Assembly: GCA_964034945.1 (NCBI GenBank)
Contig: OZ035963.1
Coordinates: 38,136,361 to 38,200,360, forward strand
Length of the DNA: 64,000 nt
Reading direction: 5' to 3'
Source: Chrysopilus asiliformis
Taxonomy: Eukaryota > Arthropoda > Insecta > Diptera > Rhagionidae
The translations under genes and the position numbers were made by a program. Positions 33,618-45,130 of this stretch are shown here, one piece after another (within the stretch, counting starts at the first letter, position 1; each line of letters opens with the position of its first letter). A model generated the notes under the pieces. That model was given only the letters and a program-made list of their open reading frames with translations. It was not told where the DNA came from and did no database searches.

Positions 33618-34178
33618 CAGGGTGGGCCAGAATAGACGCGGGGGTTTGAATTCTTTATAAATTTTTTATTTTAGCGAAACCTATATTTTTTTTTCAAATA
33701 AATGTAGTTGATTGATGGGGAATATTTTTGGTCTAAACATGGAAAATTATATCCCGCAAGTGGTGGCCATTTTCTGCTTCGCAAATCCGTGCTCTTTCCA
33801 AGACATTTTCCATAACCTTTCGTGTTATGGCCTCGATTTCACTGCGAATGTTGGTTTTCAATTGGCTGATGGTTGTTGGCTTGTTGACGTACACATTTTC
33901 TTTCAAATATCCCCAAAGGAAACAATCTGGAGTCGTTAGATCAGGTGAACGCGGAGGCCAATTGAAATCGCAACTTTTCGAAATAATGCGTCCGCCAAAC
34001 ATGTCCCGTAAAAGAGCCATTGAGCCCACCGCCCACCGGTTCGTTGTTCTATTGTGTACAGGTCCATTTTAAATTGCCCAAGTCTTCTTAACAAAATGCT
34101 GAAACAAAATTAAAAAAATAAAAATAAAAAAAAAGTTATAAAGACTTCAAACCCCTGCGTCTATTCTGGCCCACCCTG
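33618..34178 (-). mobile_element. Internally deleted Tc1/mariner element with TA duplication
   Basis: 561 bp bounded by ~43-bp inverted repeats starting CAGGGTGGGCCAGAATAGAC on both ends with two or three mismatches, flanked by TA (33616-33617 and 34179-34180). The interior keeps only the 3' third of a transposase gene on the minus strand. Ends, duplication and gene all agree on the IS630-Tc1-mariner superfamily. Confidence 0.92.
33733..34029 (-). pseudogene. Mariner-like transposase, C-terminal third
   Basis: 98 codons open. The frame includes NWPPRSPDLTTPDCFLWGY, the segment around the third catalytic acidic residue (the D of TTPD aligns with PLD/PSD in relatives), then KENVYVNKPTTISQLKTNI and a C-terminus GHHLRDIIFHV. 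The N-terminal DNA-binding domain and the first two catalytic aspartates are missing, so the product cannot be an active enzyme. The apparent start is not original. Same broad family as the remnants at 25.6 and 38 kb, but a different lineage (SPDL versus SCDL). Confidence 0.8.
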
Positions 34179-34180
34179 TA

Positions 34181-36780
34181 GTTGAACGGATTGATTTATA
34201 TCTGAATTATCGCCATAAATGTTGTGTGGTGCCAATTGTATTCCAGCCTTTAGACGAGTTCGAAAACCACAAGCGAATTATAATCGAAGAAAAAAAATTG
34301 CCTTTAATTACCGTATTCGCTGAATCCTACTTGCATAGAAATGAGTTCGCCAACACTTAGGATTAGTTCCAATTTTTTTGTAGGACTGAGTGCTACATAA
34401 TATTGGAGTCACTTCTAAAAACAATGGGAACCATTTCATTCCATAATATAGCATTATTTCACCTATAGTATATGAATGTCTGCAGTAAAAACTAGGAACG
34501 GGTACTACTTTTGTTGGAATATGCCCATTCTTCTCTCAGCCCTATATACATAGTAATGATTCCATGAAAACTAGGACTAGTTCCAATATTTATGGAAGCC
34601 TTTGCTACAAAAAAGTGTAACGAGTCCTATAATCACTTTCTCATATTTTATAGGAACGTTTCCTATGCGGATTTTTTTCCGTGTACCACAATATTCGAAC
34701 TTACTCTATTTCAAATTTAGCGGTTAGATTTATAAATGGAATACGTGTTCATATATTGTTATATGTATGGTTTATAGAAGCCGCGCCCCTGCTCGCGCTT
34801 TGCGACTCCCAAGTGTCGGCTTACAATCTACCCACCCTGCTTTTAATAAAAAAAATGATCTACAGATAAAGACCCGATTAAAATAAAATTCCTATTAGAG
34901 AAGGAATCTACAGGGAAAGGGTGGACTTGATTTTAGTGGTTAAACATTTACCTTATTTGGCGACCAACCCAATAGTGAAAACCCGGTCAAAATCCATTGT
35001 CTAGTTTAGAAAATAACTGAAAATGAAGTCTGACGGAAAGGGGTGGGATAGATTTGATTGAGCAAAAAGTTTTTGTGAGGGATAATCTACTAATGGTGAA
35101 ACTCGTATCGAAATCTCCTAAAGAGTAACTGATACAAGACGGGAACAGATGTTGAATATATAAATCGACGCTTGACTTACTTCAAATTTGAATTTTTAAT
35201 TCACTAAAAAATAAATATCGTTATTTGTATTGAGATTTTAAGGATTCACAATTGCAAATTGAACAAAATTATCAGAAAGCCATTTAGCTGAAATGCTGTA
35301 AAATGTTGGGAAAACTGAGAAAAATTAAAAAAAAAGGAATGGCAGTAATTACGTAACAAATATGAGCACACAACTGCAATGCATGGGTCTTCAAATATTT
35401 CTCTTCAGCCCCCCAAGATCTGAAAAGAAAACTAATTTGGCAATACGGTGGCTGCAGCAGGAAACGAGCTCCATAGAAGATTCACAAAAGAACAGGATAC
35501 GAGGAGCGAAATCGCACACTTGCTACATTAAGACAATCCGCATGACAATCGAATGAGTACTTTTCGAGCCAAGCTTAAGAATGCATTTCTTAAAATCACT
35601 ATAAATTTTAAACCCAAATTTCCAACATACATACAAGTATATGCAAGTTAAGAGTGAAAAAGAAGGTGTTTGTCTCGTAGAGATGGCCAGAAGACGTGGA
35701 TCCGCTTACAACGATCGCCAATAGATATTTAAGTAAGAAATTTTAGTGAAAAGGAAATTTAAGAAACAAATTTTTATTTAAAAATAATTTTATTTATAAT
35801 TGATTTATGATAAGAGAAGTATGAAATAAATTTCATAAATACAGTGTTCAAAACGCTCTCATTTCTAGTCTTTCGTTCTGCTCCCAAGGAGGAATTGAAA
35901 TCAATGGAAAATAAAAATTCATTTGGATTTTGATTTTTAAAAAAATAATTGAACATAGTTTAACACATCAAAATACCCTAAACAATTCTTTAATGTAGGC
36001 CGCATTTTATAACACGGTTTCTGTTCGGATGTCACCACAAACTATCGAGTATCATCGATTGCAAATTTGTTATCATGGCAGCAAGGCAGATTTTCTAATT
36101 TGTACCCCTATATCCAAAATCTAAGACGTATCCACGTCAAAAAGACTTCAATTTATTTCTTTTATGACATAGATTTTGTTCTCATAGTAAATAGTTACGT
36201 ATACTAATATCAATGTCATCGCAGTTAGAAATTGTTACTATGACAACATAAATACTTGGAATGTCGGCGTTGTATCGTCAGATATGTTGTAGATTTAAGG
36301 CTTCTCCTCGACGTCCGTTTTTATCTCCCCATAGGCCATGGAGGGAAAATGAATTTGTCCTCGAAAGAAGTGTGTGCATACGACGTACGCAACAATAGAG
36401 CCACAAATTGGTATATATACTTGTATTGTGTATCTTCTACTGTGTTACTTTTGTGTGTTATAACATACAATGGGTGTACTAATATACCTCTCTTTTGCGA
36501 CTCATAGCGAAAGGGATATAAATACTTGAACCAAAGGACTTGCGTTGCTGTACAATAGGTTGATGAATTTACCTTTATTTAGAGAATCTTGTGTTAGCTT
36601 GTGGAGAGGGTCAGCGCCATTGTAGTAATTTTTCTTGAGGCAATATCAAAACCATCCAAAAAATGAAGCGGAAATGAACGTTAATATTTGTTGTAAGTTC
36701 AATGAATATAATTTTAAGCTCTAAAGAATACGTGTATTTTTTTTGATAAATTTTATATTTTAGCTTAGCCGTTTGACCAG
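34181..36780. other. No gene accepted
   Basis: 34300-34680 has recurring words such as AGGACTRGTTCCAAT and ACTAGGA, probably an old repeat. A 64-codon frame (35362-35556) and an 83-codon frame (36256-36507) have no recognisable domain. 35010-35160 has no feature I can name. Confidence 0.3.
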
Positions 36781-36781
36781 A

Positions 36782-37001
36782 CAGTGGCGCTTTTTGTGTG
36801 CAACTAGCCTCTACGAGGTCTACCAAAACTTATCACGTTATTGACTATTCCTTGTGAAAAAATAGTAAGTGTTAGAAGGTCGAGATGGCAAAGGCTTCTA
36901 AGGGTTTTTAGTACTTACTCTTTTTTACAAACAACAGTGAATGACGTTATAACTTTAGAGTAGGCCTCGTAGAGGTCAGTTTCGCACTGAAGGCGCCACT
37001 G
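36782..37001. mobile_element. 220-bp foldback element
   Basis: Starts CAGTGGCGCTTTTTGTGTG and ends in the inverse of CAGTGGCGCCTTCAGTGCG. The whole element is an imperfect palindrome; paired inner landmarks are CCTCTACGAGGTCTACC with its inverse and TTATCACGTTATTGACT with its inverse. The flanking 8-mers do not match, so the superfamily is open, although the CAGTGGCG start resembles the hAT element at 12442. Confidence 0.65.
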
Positions 37002-37369
37002 TTTCCCCAAGCGGTGTCCAATCTGGAAACAAGCTAGTTTCACCTTAAAATTGGTTCATATTTAAGTTTGTCATGTGATTAAATTTAATCAGTTAAAACA
37101 TAAAAAAACTCCTTATCAGAAATAAAAGCGAGACAAAGAAATAAAAATACCTCCATATTTTTCATGTCGGTGATTGATTACATTCCCGTTTCTATTAATA
37201 TATTCCCACTCTTTTATCTTCTTAATACACTATTCACCTGACCGATTCGCGCTTTGACCACTATCCCCGGGTCGGCCTACGCGTCATATTTTACTCAGCC
37301 TCCAGCCTCGCACTAAACAAAGTCAAAATATCGTAAGAGTTTCAAAACCAAACTATAATATTCAGTCAG

Positions 37370-37560
37370 AGTATAAGGGATCTGTAAACCTCTGTCGTTG
37401 AAAACAAGGGAAGGTTCTGTAAGGATAACGTGATTATCACTTTCCTTAAATTTTCCGGGAAAAATCTCATCTTGGGGCTTGTGGGATCGCTAAATTCAAT
37501 TCTGACGTTAAAAAGTCTGTGTGGATAACAGCATGTCTTGTAAAGAGTCCACAAGGATAT
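37370..37560 (-). repeat. Degenerate 121-bp family units, reverse
   Basis: AGGTTCTGTAAGGATAACG, TTTTCCGGGAAAAATCTCATC and GGGGCTTGTGGGATCGC mark diverged units on the minus strand. Confidence 0.7.
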
Positions 37561-37689
37561 CTCAAAAGCAAAGATATACTGGCCTATTCGAATACTAAAA
37601 ACTATATATAAACGTGGCGAAAGACAAACGTTGATCTGGATTTTAAGTAATACTAATCAAACACCAAATGACTAATAAAGATCAAATTA

Positions 37690-37815
37690 AAAAATTAAAA
37701 AAAGCGCTGATTTAGAAAAAAATGCACTAACAAGGAAAAAATAATTTTTTGGGTGCTGTGTATCAGAAATAAAAGCGAGATAAAGCATAAAGAATAAAAT
37801 AAAATAAATAAATTT
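37690..37815 (+). repeat. Half of the element I-III hairpin
   Basis: ATGCACTAACAAGGAAAAAAT, GGTGCTGTGTATCAGAAATAA and AAGCGAGATAAAGCATAAAG correspond to one arm and loop of the hairpins at 26.6, 28.8 and 53.5 kb. The second arm is missing, so this relic cannot fold. Confidence 0.7.
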
Positions 37816-37909
37816 TTTTTTGCTTAGATAGAACTTACGAAAGGGTTAACTGTTATACGAGCTGTTATACTGCGCTCACTTTTTGACATCTATGATCAGT
37901 ATACTCTGG

Positions 37910-38690
37910 CAAATCACGCTTGAACAACGCTACCAAATTATCCAAATTTAAATCAGTCGTCGATTCGCACAACTTTTAGACGACTTCGTGATTTTTATGG
38001 CGGACATAATCGTCCATCTGGGCAAGCAAAATTGCCGCATATGGAGTGAGACCAATCCACAAGAGATACTACAGACTCCATTACATCCAGAAAAACCCAC
38101 CGTTTGATGCGGTTTACACGCTGGTGGCATCATATTTCTTCAAAAATGAGACCGGAGCTCGCGTTACGGTAAATGGAGATCGTTACCGCAGCATGATCAA
38201 TGATTTTTTGTTTGAAAATATGGATGACATTGATCAGGATGAGATGTGATTTCAACAGGATGGCGCTACGTGCCATACGGCGACCGCAACCATCGACTTA
38301 TTGAAATCAAAATTTGGCGATAACTTGATTTCGAGAAATGGACCTGTCAATTGGCCTCCAAGGTCGTGCGATTTGACCCCTCTCGGTTATTTCCTGTGGG
38401 GCTACGTGAAGTCACTGGTTTATGCTGATAAACCAACAACAATTGACGCCTTGGAAGCCAACATTGTTCGTGTTATTTGTGACATACGGCCAGCAGTGCT
38501 CAAAATTGGACGTCCAGAATGCGCTTCGTCAAGAACAGCCGCGGTGGCCATATCCCCGAAATCATTTTCAAATGTTAATGCCATGTATTGATCTTACGAA
38601 TAAATAAAAATTTTGATTAAAATTTAATTTTTTGTGTTACTTTTTAAAATTTGAAGTTCTATTGGGCTTAAAAAAACACCCTTTATTTAT
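37910..38690 (+). pseudogene. Mariner-like transposase pseudogene (near full length)
   Basis: Pieces in order and in changing frames: TLEQRYQIIQ, NPQEILQTPLHPEKPTVWC, GLHAGG (frame change near 38125), TGARVTVNGDRYRSMINDF, a TGA where the family usually has Trp, FQQDGATCHTA (second catalytic Asp present), LLKSKFGDNLISRNGPVNW, PPRSCDLTPLGYFLWGYVK, YADKPTTIDALEANI and RGGHIPEIIFK. The third catalytic residue, normally D in PLD, is G. With a stop, at least two frameshifts and this substitution it is dead. A terminus TTGGGCTTAAAAAAACACCC follows near 38660. Confidence 0.8.
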
Positions 38691-38699
38691 CTCACTTTT

Positions 38700-39050
38700 A
38701 TTTCTTATTAGAGAATCCAAAATCCCAGGATTTTCTCGTCCCGGGAATGCGTGCCAAAAGTTTATTAAAAGATTCAGTTTAAGTAATCCAAAAATAATCT
38801 ACTTTTTTTTGTTTCGGTGGCAGCTATGTAAGTCTGGCAAATTCTCTACTATTTTTTAATCCTTAAACGTGCGATTCATGACTTTCTTCTAGTATTTGCT
38901 TCTGTCCAATTTGGACATTAAGGTCACCCTAGTTCACTGCCTTTAGATTTTCAAAATCCTTGAGCCACTTATTGCAGTTCAGATCTGTCGGTATGAAATA
39001 TACATTGCTATCTCCAAATTTGCCTTTTAAAAAGATGCTGCTCGCTGTCT
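38700..39050. other. Unassigned, perhaps 5' part of the gypsy element
   Basis: No LTR-like direct repeat was found flanking the gypsy remnants. This stretch could hold decayed LTR or gag sequence, but nothing diagnostic is visible. Confidence 0.25.
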
Positions 39051-39099
39051 CTTGCAATTCCAGTGGGTATGTGGTTTCTATTGTCTTTTTGAAACCGAA

Positions 39100-39402
39100 T
39101 ATGCTACCTCCACTAAGCAGGCGCCAAACGAAAAGCTGAAAGGTACCGTGTGCTACAGTTGTCAAAAGCCGGAACACGTTGCAGCAGATTGCACGGAAGA
39201 GAAAAAAATGATTTGTTACAATTGCCAGAAACCGCGTCATTTTTCCAAGGATTGCCCGAGTCCGCCAACACGCGATGCACAGCATGCCAAAGATTTTGCA
39301 AACAAGGCGAAGCGCGCTGTAAACAAAATGCAACGATTGAACTTGATACGACGGTGCCACAAAGGCCATGGTATAAAGCACTGTAAATTGACGGAAAGGA
39401 AA
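39100..39402 (+). pseudogene. Gypsy gag, two CCHC zinc knuckles
   Basis: Two nucleic-acid-binding knuckles in one frame, CYSCQKPEHVAADC and CYNCQKPRHFSKDC, each with the C-x2-C-x4-H-x4-C spacing, 10-11 residues apart. The upstream capsid part is not recognisable. A following stretch is Lys/Arg-rich (NKAKRAVNKMQ). Confidence 0.8.
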
Positions 39403-39510
39403 TGATTTTTAATTTTTCTTTGTTGTTGACCGTTATTTTATAATTATTTTTGTGATAATTTTTTATTTTTTTGACAATTAAATCTAACGATTTATGTCAT
39501 AAACATTACA

Positions 39511-39744
39511 GTGTTTCTTGGAGGAAATATTTGTACCAAAGTGAAGATCGATGGAGCCGAGTTTGACATGGGGATATATGTCGTAGAAAGTCAAAATCAA
39601 TTTGTGAGTGAGATTCTGATCGGACGAGATGTTTTGGATCAACCGGAAGTTCGAATGACCAAAGAATCGAATTGGTTCACTCTAGAGCGAATACAAGTTC
39701 CACGACGTGAATGTATGGAGATAAAACGAGGCGATCTGCAATGA
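39511..39744 (+). pseudogene. Gypsy aspartic protease, C-terminal part
   Basis: Reads VKIDGAEFDMGIYVVE and later SEILIGRDVLDQPEVRMTK. ILIGRDVL matches the second conserved patch of retrotransposon proteases (ILGxDxL). The catalytic D-T/S-G motif should lie upstream but is not seen; ~90 bp of AT-rich DNA separates this from the zinc knuckles. Confidence 0.65.
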
Positions 39745-39750
39745 CGATGT

Positions 39751-40510
39751 TTGTATTCACTGTTAAATAAATATTCAGATATTTTTGCAAATAGTCTTGC
39801 CAACATCGGTGGTACTAAGCTGATGGAGATGAAGATACTAATGACAACTGACGTGCCAATACAGCTGAAGGCGTATAAGATTCCCTTACCGAATCATCAA
39901 ACAGTTAAAACGATCGTAGCTGAGTTGTTAAATAATGGTATCATGACCGAATCGACATCCAATTATTGTAGTCCAATTTTGCTGGTTAAGAAGAAGAACG
40001 GGGAGGATCGTCGTGTCAATTATCGACAGTTGAACGCTAAAACGTTGAACGAAATTTGTCTTATCCCATATGTCGAGGAAGAGCTACAACTAGCTGGCAA
40101 ACAGAATATTTTTGTGTGCTTGATATGAACAGCGGGTATTACCAGGTACCCATATTTAATTAGAGTAGATAGTTCACTGCCTTTATCACACCAGACAGAT
40201 TGTACAAGTTTGTGCGAATGCCATTCGGGATCATAAACGGACCATCGGTTTTCCATCGATTGATATATAAATTTAAAGCGAAGGTCATCCTGATTGGTAG
40301 TGTCCTTACGGCACCGAAATAAAGATGTAAATTTAACGTTGAATCCGAAAAAGTGCGAGTTTATAAAATAACTATCGAGTATTTGGGTCACGAAATCACT
40401 TAAAGCGGTATTCAGCCAGGGAATATCAAAACGAGCGCGGTTTCAGACTTTAAGACCCCTGAGGCTGTTCACGAGATGCGACAACTCTTAGGATTGTGCG
40501 GATATTTTCT
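39751..40510 (+). pseudogene. Gypsy reverse transcriptase, broken
   Basis: The N-terminal part is open to 40128: IQLKAYKIPLPNHQTVKTI, GIMTESTSNYCSPILLVKK, KNGEDRRVNYRQLNAKTLN. After several frame changes come a MPFGI-like remnant (CKFVRMPFGIING area near 40205), then NPKKCEFIK, YLGHEIT and EMRQLLGLCGYF in the thumb. The Y-x-D-D active-site box is not found, apparently lost in a deletion around 40260-40320. Confidence 0.75.
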
Positions 40511-40565
40511 AAAAATTCATACCCGGGATCACAATGATCGCTGGTCCTAAGGAAGGAGGCCAGGT

Positions 40566-40850
40566 TTGAATCACACACATGTATTCAATCGACAGAGAAG
40601 CCCGTGTTGTCATATTTTGTATTATAGCCGAGCCACCACGGACATGGAGCGGGACTACCATTCCTACGAGCTGGAAGTGTTGGCAATTGTCAGTTCTCTA
40701 GATAGGTTCAGGTATTATCTACTGGGTAAAAAGTTTACTGACATTACAGATTGTTCCGGATTCGCCGCAACAAAAACGCAGAAGGAGTTAATCCCGCGGA
40801 TCACCAGATATGTAGTGGTTGCGCATCCAGGATTACGCACGCAGACCTAA
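40566..40850 (+). pseudogene. Gypsy RNase H fragment
   Basis: Contains ILYYSRATTDMERDYHSYE, LEVLAIVSSLDRFRYYL and LGKKFTDITDC, the segment with the conserved Glu of the Y-x-x-x-E-x-E-x-L-A pattern. The first Asp of the RNase H core should lie in the region just upstream (HVFNRQRSPCC) and is not recognisable; the frame departs from the family after TDITDC. Confidence 0.75.
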
Positions 40851-41054
40851 AACACCGCAGTGAAAAGTACATGAATCATGTCGACGGTTTGATCGGAAAT
40901 CCGAACGAGGCACTGCAAGAAACGAAACCCGTTTGTTTAAAAACGTTTAAATATAGTATCAACGGCAATATACTATATTGTTACAAGATGGCAAATTAAA
41001 AAGTATGTTCGAATAGTCGAGGGATGAGACCGGCACGGTCGACTATATCAAAAG

Positions 41055-41580
41055 GTGAATTATCAACGAATATGGGTCGTACCAACCAACGTTAAATGGC
41101 GAATTGTTATAAGCTTCCACGCCGATGTGGGACATGCTGGCCTGGACAAAACAACTGAAAGAATTGAGAAAATGTATTGGTTTCCTCCGACATTATGTAT
41201 CAAAACCCGATATTACGTATCTAAGTACATAAAAGCATGTTGCGAGTTTGGCTATAAATAACAAACAACGGAGGGAAGAAGGAAGGTGAATTAATGCTAG
41301 ACGATATCGAGCCAATTCCATTCAGAACATTGCATCTAGACCACATGAGTCCTTTCATACGTAGTGGAAAAGGAAATCAATATATCCTTGGAATCATCGA
41401 TCCTTTTAGTAAATTTATTTTATTACGAGCCGCTAAGAATACGACGACGAATGCAGTGATAAAGTTATTAGATGAATTCATGGGATACGTCAGAACACCG
41501 TGTCGAGTTATCACCGATTAAAGCACCGCGTATACGTCAAAAGCATTCGGGAAATACTGCGCTGTTCAATAGAGCTTAGA
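41055..41580 (+). pseudogene. Gypsy integrase, zinc-binding and core domains
   Basis: The zinc-binding part reads FHADVGHAGLDKTTERIEK, MYWFP, and YIKACCEFGYK, in which one of the two expected C-x2-C cysteines appears replaced by Phe. The core follows with PFRTLHLDHMSPF (first catalytic Asp), GKGNQYILGIIDPFSKFIL and CRVITD (second Asp), directly followed by a stop and then STAYTSKAFGKYC in the same frame. The catalytic Glu region is degraded. Confidence 0.8.
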
Positions 41581-41619
41581 TGTGCAATACAGCTTAAATA
41601 CATCGAAAAAGCCAGCTTG

Positions 41620-41975
41620 AAGTTGTCCTCAATTTTAATCCACGACACACCTGGAAAAATAAACTTTTAATCGCATTGCAAAACGACATACCAGAACAGA
41701 ACGCGGATTAGACCTAAATTCGAGAAAAGACTGCAAATAGCATCTACTTAGCCCGACGACAAGCCGAGAAACGATACGACCGTAGCCATAAGCGACCAAC
41801 GAAATATCCTGTGAATAATTTGGTCTTGATCGAGAGTGAAATACCAAGTACGGGACAATCGCGAAAGTTCGAGCCGAAATACAAGAGGCCATATATTGAT
41901 CAGCATGATCAGCAAAATCAGAGATCATACGTAGGCATCCATGTTGGAGACAAGCTAAAACCATGAAGTGTCTTA
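41620..41975 (+). pseudogene. Gypsy integrase C-terminal tail remnants
   Basis: Frame fragments QAEKRYDRSHKRPTKYPVN, NLVLIESEIPSTGQSRKFE and PKYKRPYI resemble the linker and GPF/Y-type module after the integrase core of gypsy elements. Several stops intervene. The 173-codon minus-strand frame overlapping here is its shadow. Confidence 0.6.
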
Positions 41976-42129
41976 CCACCAGAAGAAGAATATGAAAGGC
42001 AGTCGGAAGCGAAAAGCCAGACAGGCGAGTTCTCCTGTGAAGGTCAGAAAAGGCCGACAGTGAATATGTATGACGGCTGGTAACAACAGTCAAGGCGATA
42101 TGGAAGAGTAGAGTAAAAACTGCCGTACG

Positions 42130-44740
42130 AGTCGAACGAACAAATATGTCCTCCAAATTCTTTTTTTTTTTCAGTTCATGTTACATTATTTTAATAAATG
42201 TTAAAAAGTTCATACGAAATTAGTTAAAATACGGGATTTACTTTACAAAAATTAATCAACTTATGCGCCAAAAAGAAAATAATTCTTTTCTGAAAAAAAT
42301 CCAAATTTTGGTTATAGGTCTTATTTGGCCTAGTTATTAAGAATATATGAGCCCATAAAAATTGAAGTGTTAAAAGTCGTTTTTTGTGCGTCTTTTGTGT
42401 CTCCTGAAAAATTACAAAAAGTGAAGATGGTCGGTTTCTACACCGAGGTCTTCAATTTATTATTTTATAATGAACTTTTCCTCTGATTGCATTTCGTGAT
42501 TTTAATTGCAACTAAAATGTTGTTACTATATTGAGTCTACAATTTAAACAGTTTTGAATGCGCCATCAAATTATTTTGTTTTTAACGAAAAATTTCTTTA
42601 ATTTTATTTTACCGGTCAAATTTATTTTTTCTTAATAAATATTTATATACCGTACAGAAGACGTTTCCGCCCTTCTTATGAAATTTTGATGAATTTTTTT
42701 GAAATCTTATTATTCTATATTAAAATTTCAGTATAGAAAATACAAAAAATAAAATCTATGAAAAATAAATAAAAAGGTGATTGAATTTCTAATTTTTGCT
42801 GACCTGTTTTTTTGATGTTTTGCTATTGTATTTGACTACCTTACCGAATTTATGAACTTATAAAAGTAACGCAAAACGACAAACTGATTTTCTGGATTCC
42901 AAATTTTGAACCTAAAAACTTTTATAATAAAAAAAAACTAAAAAATTCCTTACTTTAAGTATAATTCAGCACTGTCTTCCTAAAATATTTTTGACTAACT
43001 TTAGCACAATTCCTTATCCCTACAATGTGCAATTATGCATATACGAATCAACCACTATATGAAAAAACTAATATATGTTTTACGAACAAATATTTTATTA
43101 TTTTTAATATTCAGAAATCGCTCATTGTAGGGTTAAGATTACTATTTTAGCGCCTGATTTTTTGTCGTCAAACTCAACCAGTATCTGAAAATGTTTGTTG
43201 CTATAGAGATACACACTTTTTTTTGGTCCTTTTGTTATTGTATTCAACAGAAAAAGTTTACATGTGTATGCAATGTGCACAAACCCTATTTATTTTGAGA
43301 GCCAAAAAAGGATATCTGGCCTCGCTTATTAAATATTTCGTAAACCTTAAAACTGAAATGGATACGGCACACGAGCCTTATACCAGAGATCCTATCGCAA
43401 ATCCCTTTTGACTGGGACACTTTAATAACACCCCAGTATGTATTATGTATTACATGCCGTTTCATCCATATTCTCCGTTTCCCTGTTGATAATAACTTCT
43501 ATATATACTTGTATATTCAAAACATATGCATAGTATATCTAAACAGGCGATGTAAAATAAGTCTAAGGATGCTGCTATATATAATTCAAACATATATTTA
43601 TATAAGCGAACGGATACAGTCACACATGTTTTGTGAAACCCTCGTAATAAAAAAGCAAATACATTGACTACATTCCTTTTGAATATATTCTGTTGAAACC
43701 TAATGCCACTGGAAATCGCTCAAGGGACGTCAGTGATATACTTTCTCAGCTGTTTCAACTCCCTTTCTACCATAGGAGATAATTTCGTAGAATTAATGGA
43801 TGAATTAAATTGAAAAGGGAATCATGAAATAAGATTTGTTTGCTTCATGAGAAGGCTATCTTCGTATATATTATTGATAGATAACCTATAACAGGGGTGG
43901 AAGCATAAGATTCCGTTTCAATTCATCTCACATAATTGATTTCCTTTTTTATGAATATTTGTTAGTTACGTTACTTCGTACCCTCTTTGATTTTAATTAC
44001 GTCATTATAATACCCATATCGCCAAAACTCTTTAAAGATCTGATCATAGGACCACATCTTGCGCCCAAATAAAACATAAGTCTTATGAGGGTGACGTAAA
44101 TCTGATTTTTCAACGTCTGTGTTTCAGAATTAATTTTCAAAATCAAAGCGCGTCTCGTTTAGAAATATCTACATCTTTTCTCCATAGATTTACGGCGCAA
44201 TACCATTTTTTGCCTAAATATGTACTGTACCAATTTTACCAGAACATTTCATTCGAAAACTATTTTTTCATAAATGCACTTTTAATTAATCATTTTTCGA
44301 CCGTCATTTGCACTCTAAAATATTTTTTTGTCTTCAAAAATTTCCGCCGCGATGTTTTTATTGATGTCTTAAATTTTTGCTCAAGGCAAAAAATATTTCG
44401 TAGAAAAGCGACCTCCACTAGACATTTCAATGGCAGGGTATTGACGGAAGAATAATTTATTACCAATCGAAACTGTGTTTCGAAACATGTAGAAAAAATG
44501 TAAAAAAAATCTCCTTGTAAAAAAAATTTAATAATTTTGGTTACTAACTTTACTAAGGAATGTTTTAGAAAAACGACCGCAGAGTTCCATTTTTTTGAAA
44601 GGTTTGTGGTTTAAAAAAAATCCATTCGATTTTACGACTGCTTTTAGTACTATTACCGCCTTTTTTTAAAATTTTTATTATAGTTTCGCTTCGGATCAGA
44701 AATAATTTTGCCTGCGTGCAAATCGTTCCGTTAAAGTTCT
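42130..44740. other. AT-rich sequence, no gene seen
   Basis: Very AT-rich, especially 42200-43200. No second LTR, gene or paired repeat recognised. 43880-44060 is slightly less AT-rich and unidentified. Confidence 0.35.
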
Positions 44741-44749
44741 ATATGGGTA

Positions 44750-45130
44750 CTGCGAATATTCTTTGTCCCGTTTTTCTTCAGGAAAGTTTGCACTATAGGG
44801 TTTGTGAGTTCGCTGATCCCGAATATGATGTTGGAGTTTCAAAATTTGAAACGGAAGATCCTATAGAATATCGCGAATATCCAATTTTTTCTGGAAAATA
44901 TACATTAGGGAGTTTTTGAAGTCGCTGATGCCGAATCTGATGTTGGAAATTCAATATTCGAAACCAAAGGTCCTGTGGTGATAACAAAAATATTCTTTCT
45001 TTCCTTTTTCTCCGAGGAAGTTAGCGGAGTGGGCTTTTGGATCGGAGATTTAAAACCTCAGGAAAACTACTGTGAAGTTAACGTGAATCTACTTTTTTCT
45101 CCAAAAAAATCATCAAAAGGAGGATTCTGA
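44750..45130 (-). repeat. Degenerate 121-bp family units, reverse
   Basis: Three diverged units: TTCGCTGATCCCGAATATG, AAACGGAAGATCCTATAGAA, AGTCGCTGATGCCGAATCTG and GGTCCTGTGGTGATAAC. Around 45330-45390 a short stretch resembles the 3' part of the DINE-like family (TACATAACTGTTCCATACATC), again placing the two families side by side as at 1398-1770. Confidence 0.7.

Larger units (their letters stand above)
39052..42120 (+). mobile_element. Decayed Ty3/gypsy LTR retrotransposon
   Basis: Coding remnants appear in canonical Ty3/gypsy order on one strand: gag zinc knuckles, protease tail, reverse transcriptase, RNase H, integrase zinc-binding domain, integrase core and a basic C-terminal tail ending near 41970. 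Every domain is broken by stops, frameshifts or deletions. No LTRs, primer-binding site or env frame were recognised, so it is a retrotransposon relic that cannot move on its own. Confidence 0.85.

Noticed and set aside
38929..39381. 150-codon minus-strand frame
   Set aside because: Antisense to the gag zinc knuckles, which are unmistakable on the plus strand.
39052..42120. Endogenous retrovirus with envelope
   Set aside because: No env-like frame follows the integrase and no LTR was found; evidence supports only a Ty3/gypsy retrotransposon relic.
41635..42156. 173-codon minus-strand frame
   Set aside because: Antisense shadow of the gypsy integrase tail, which reads as family-like sequence on the plus strand.
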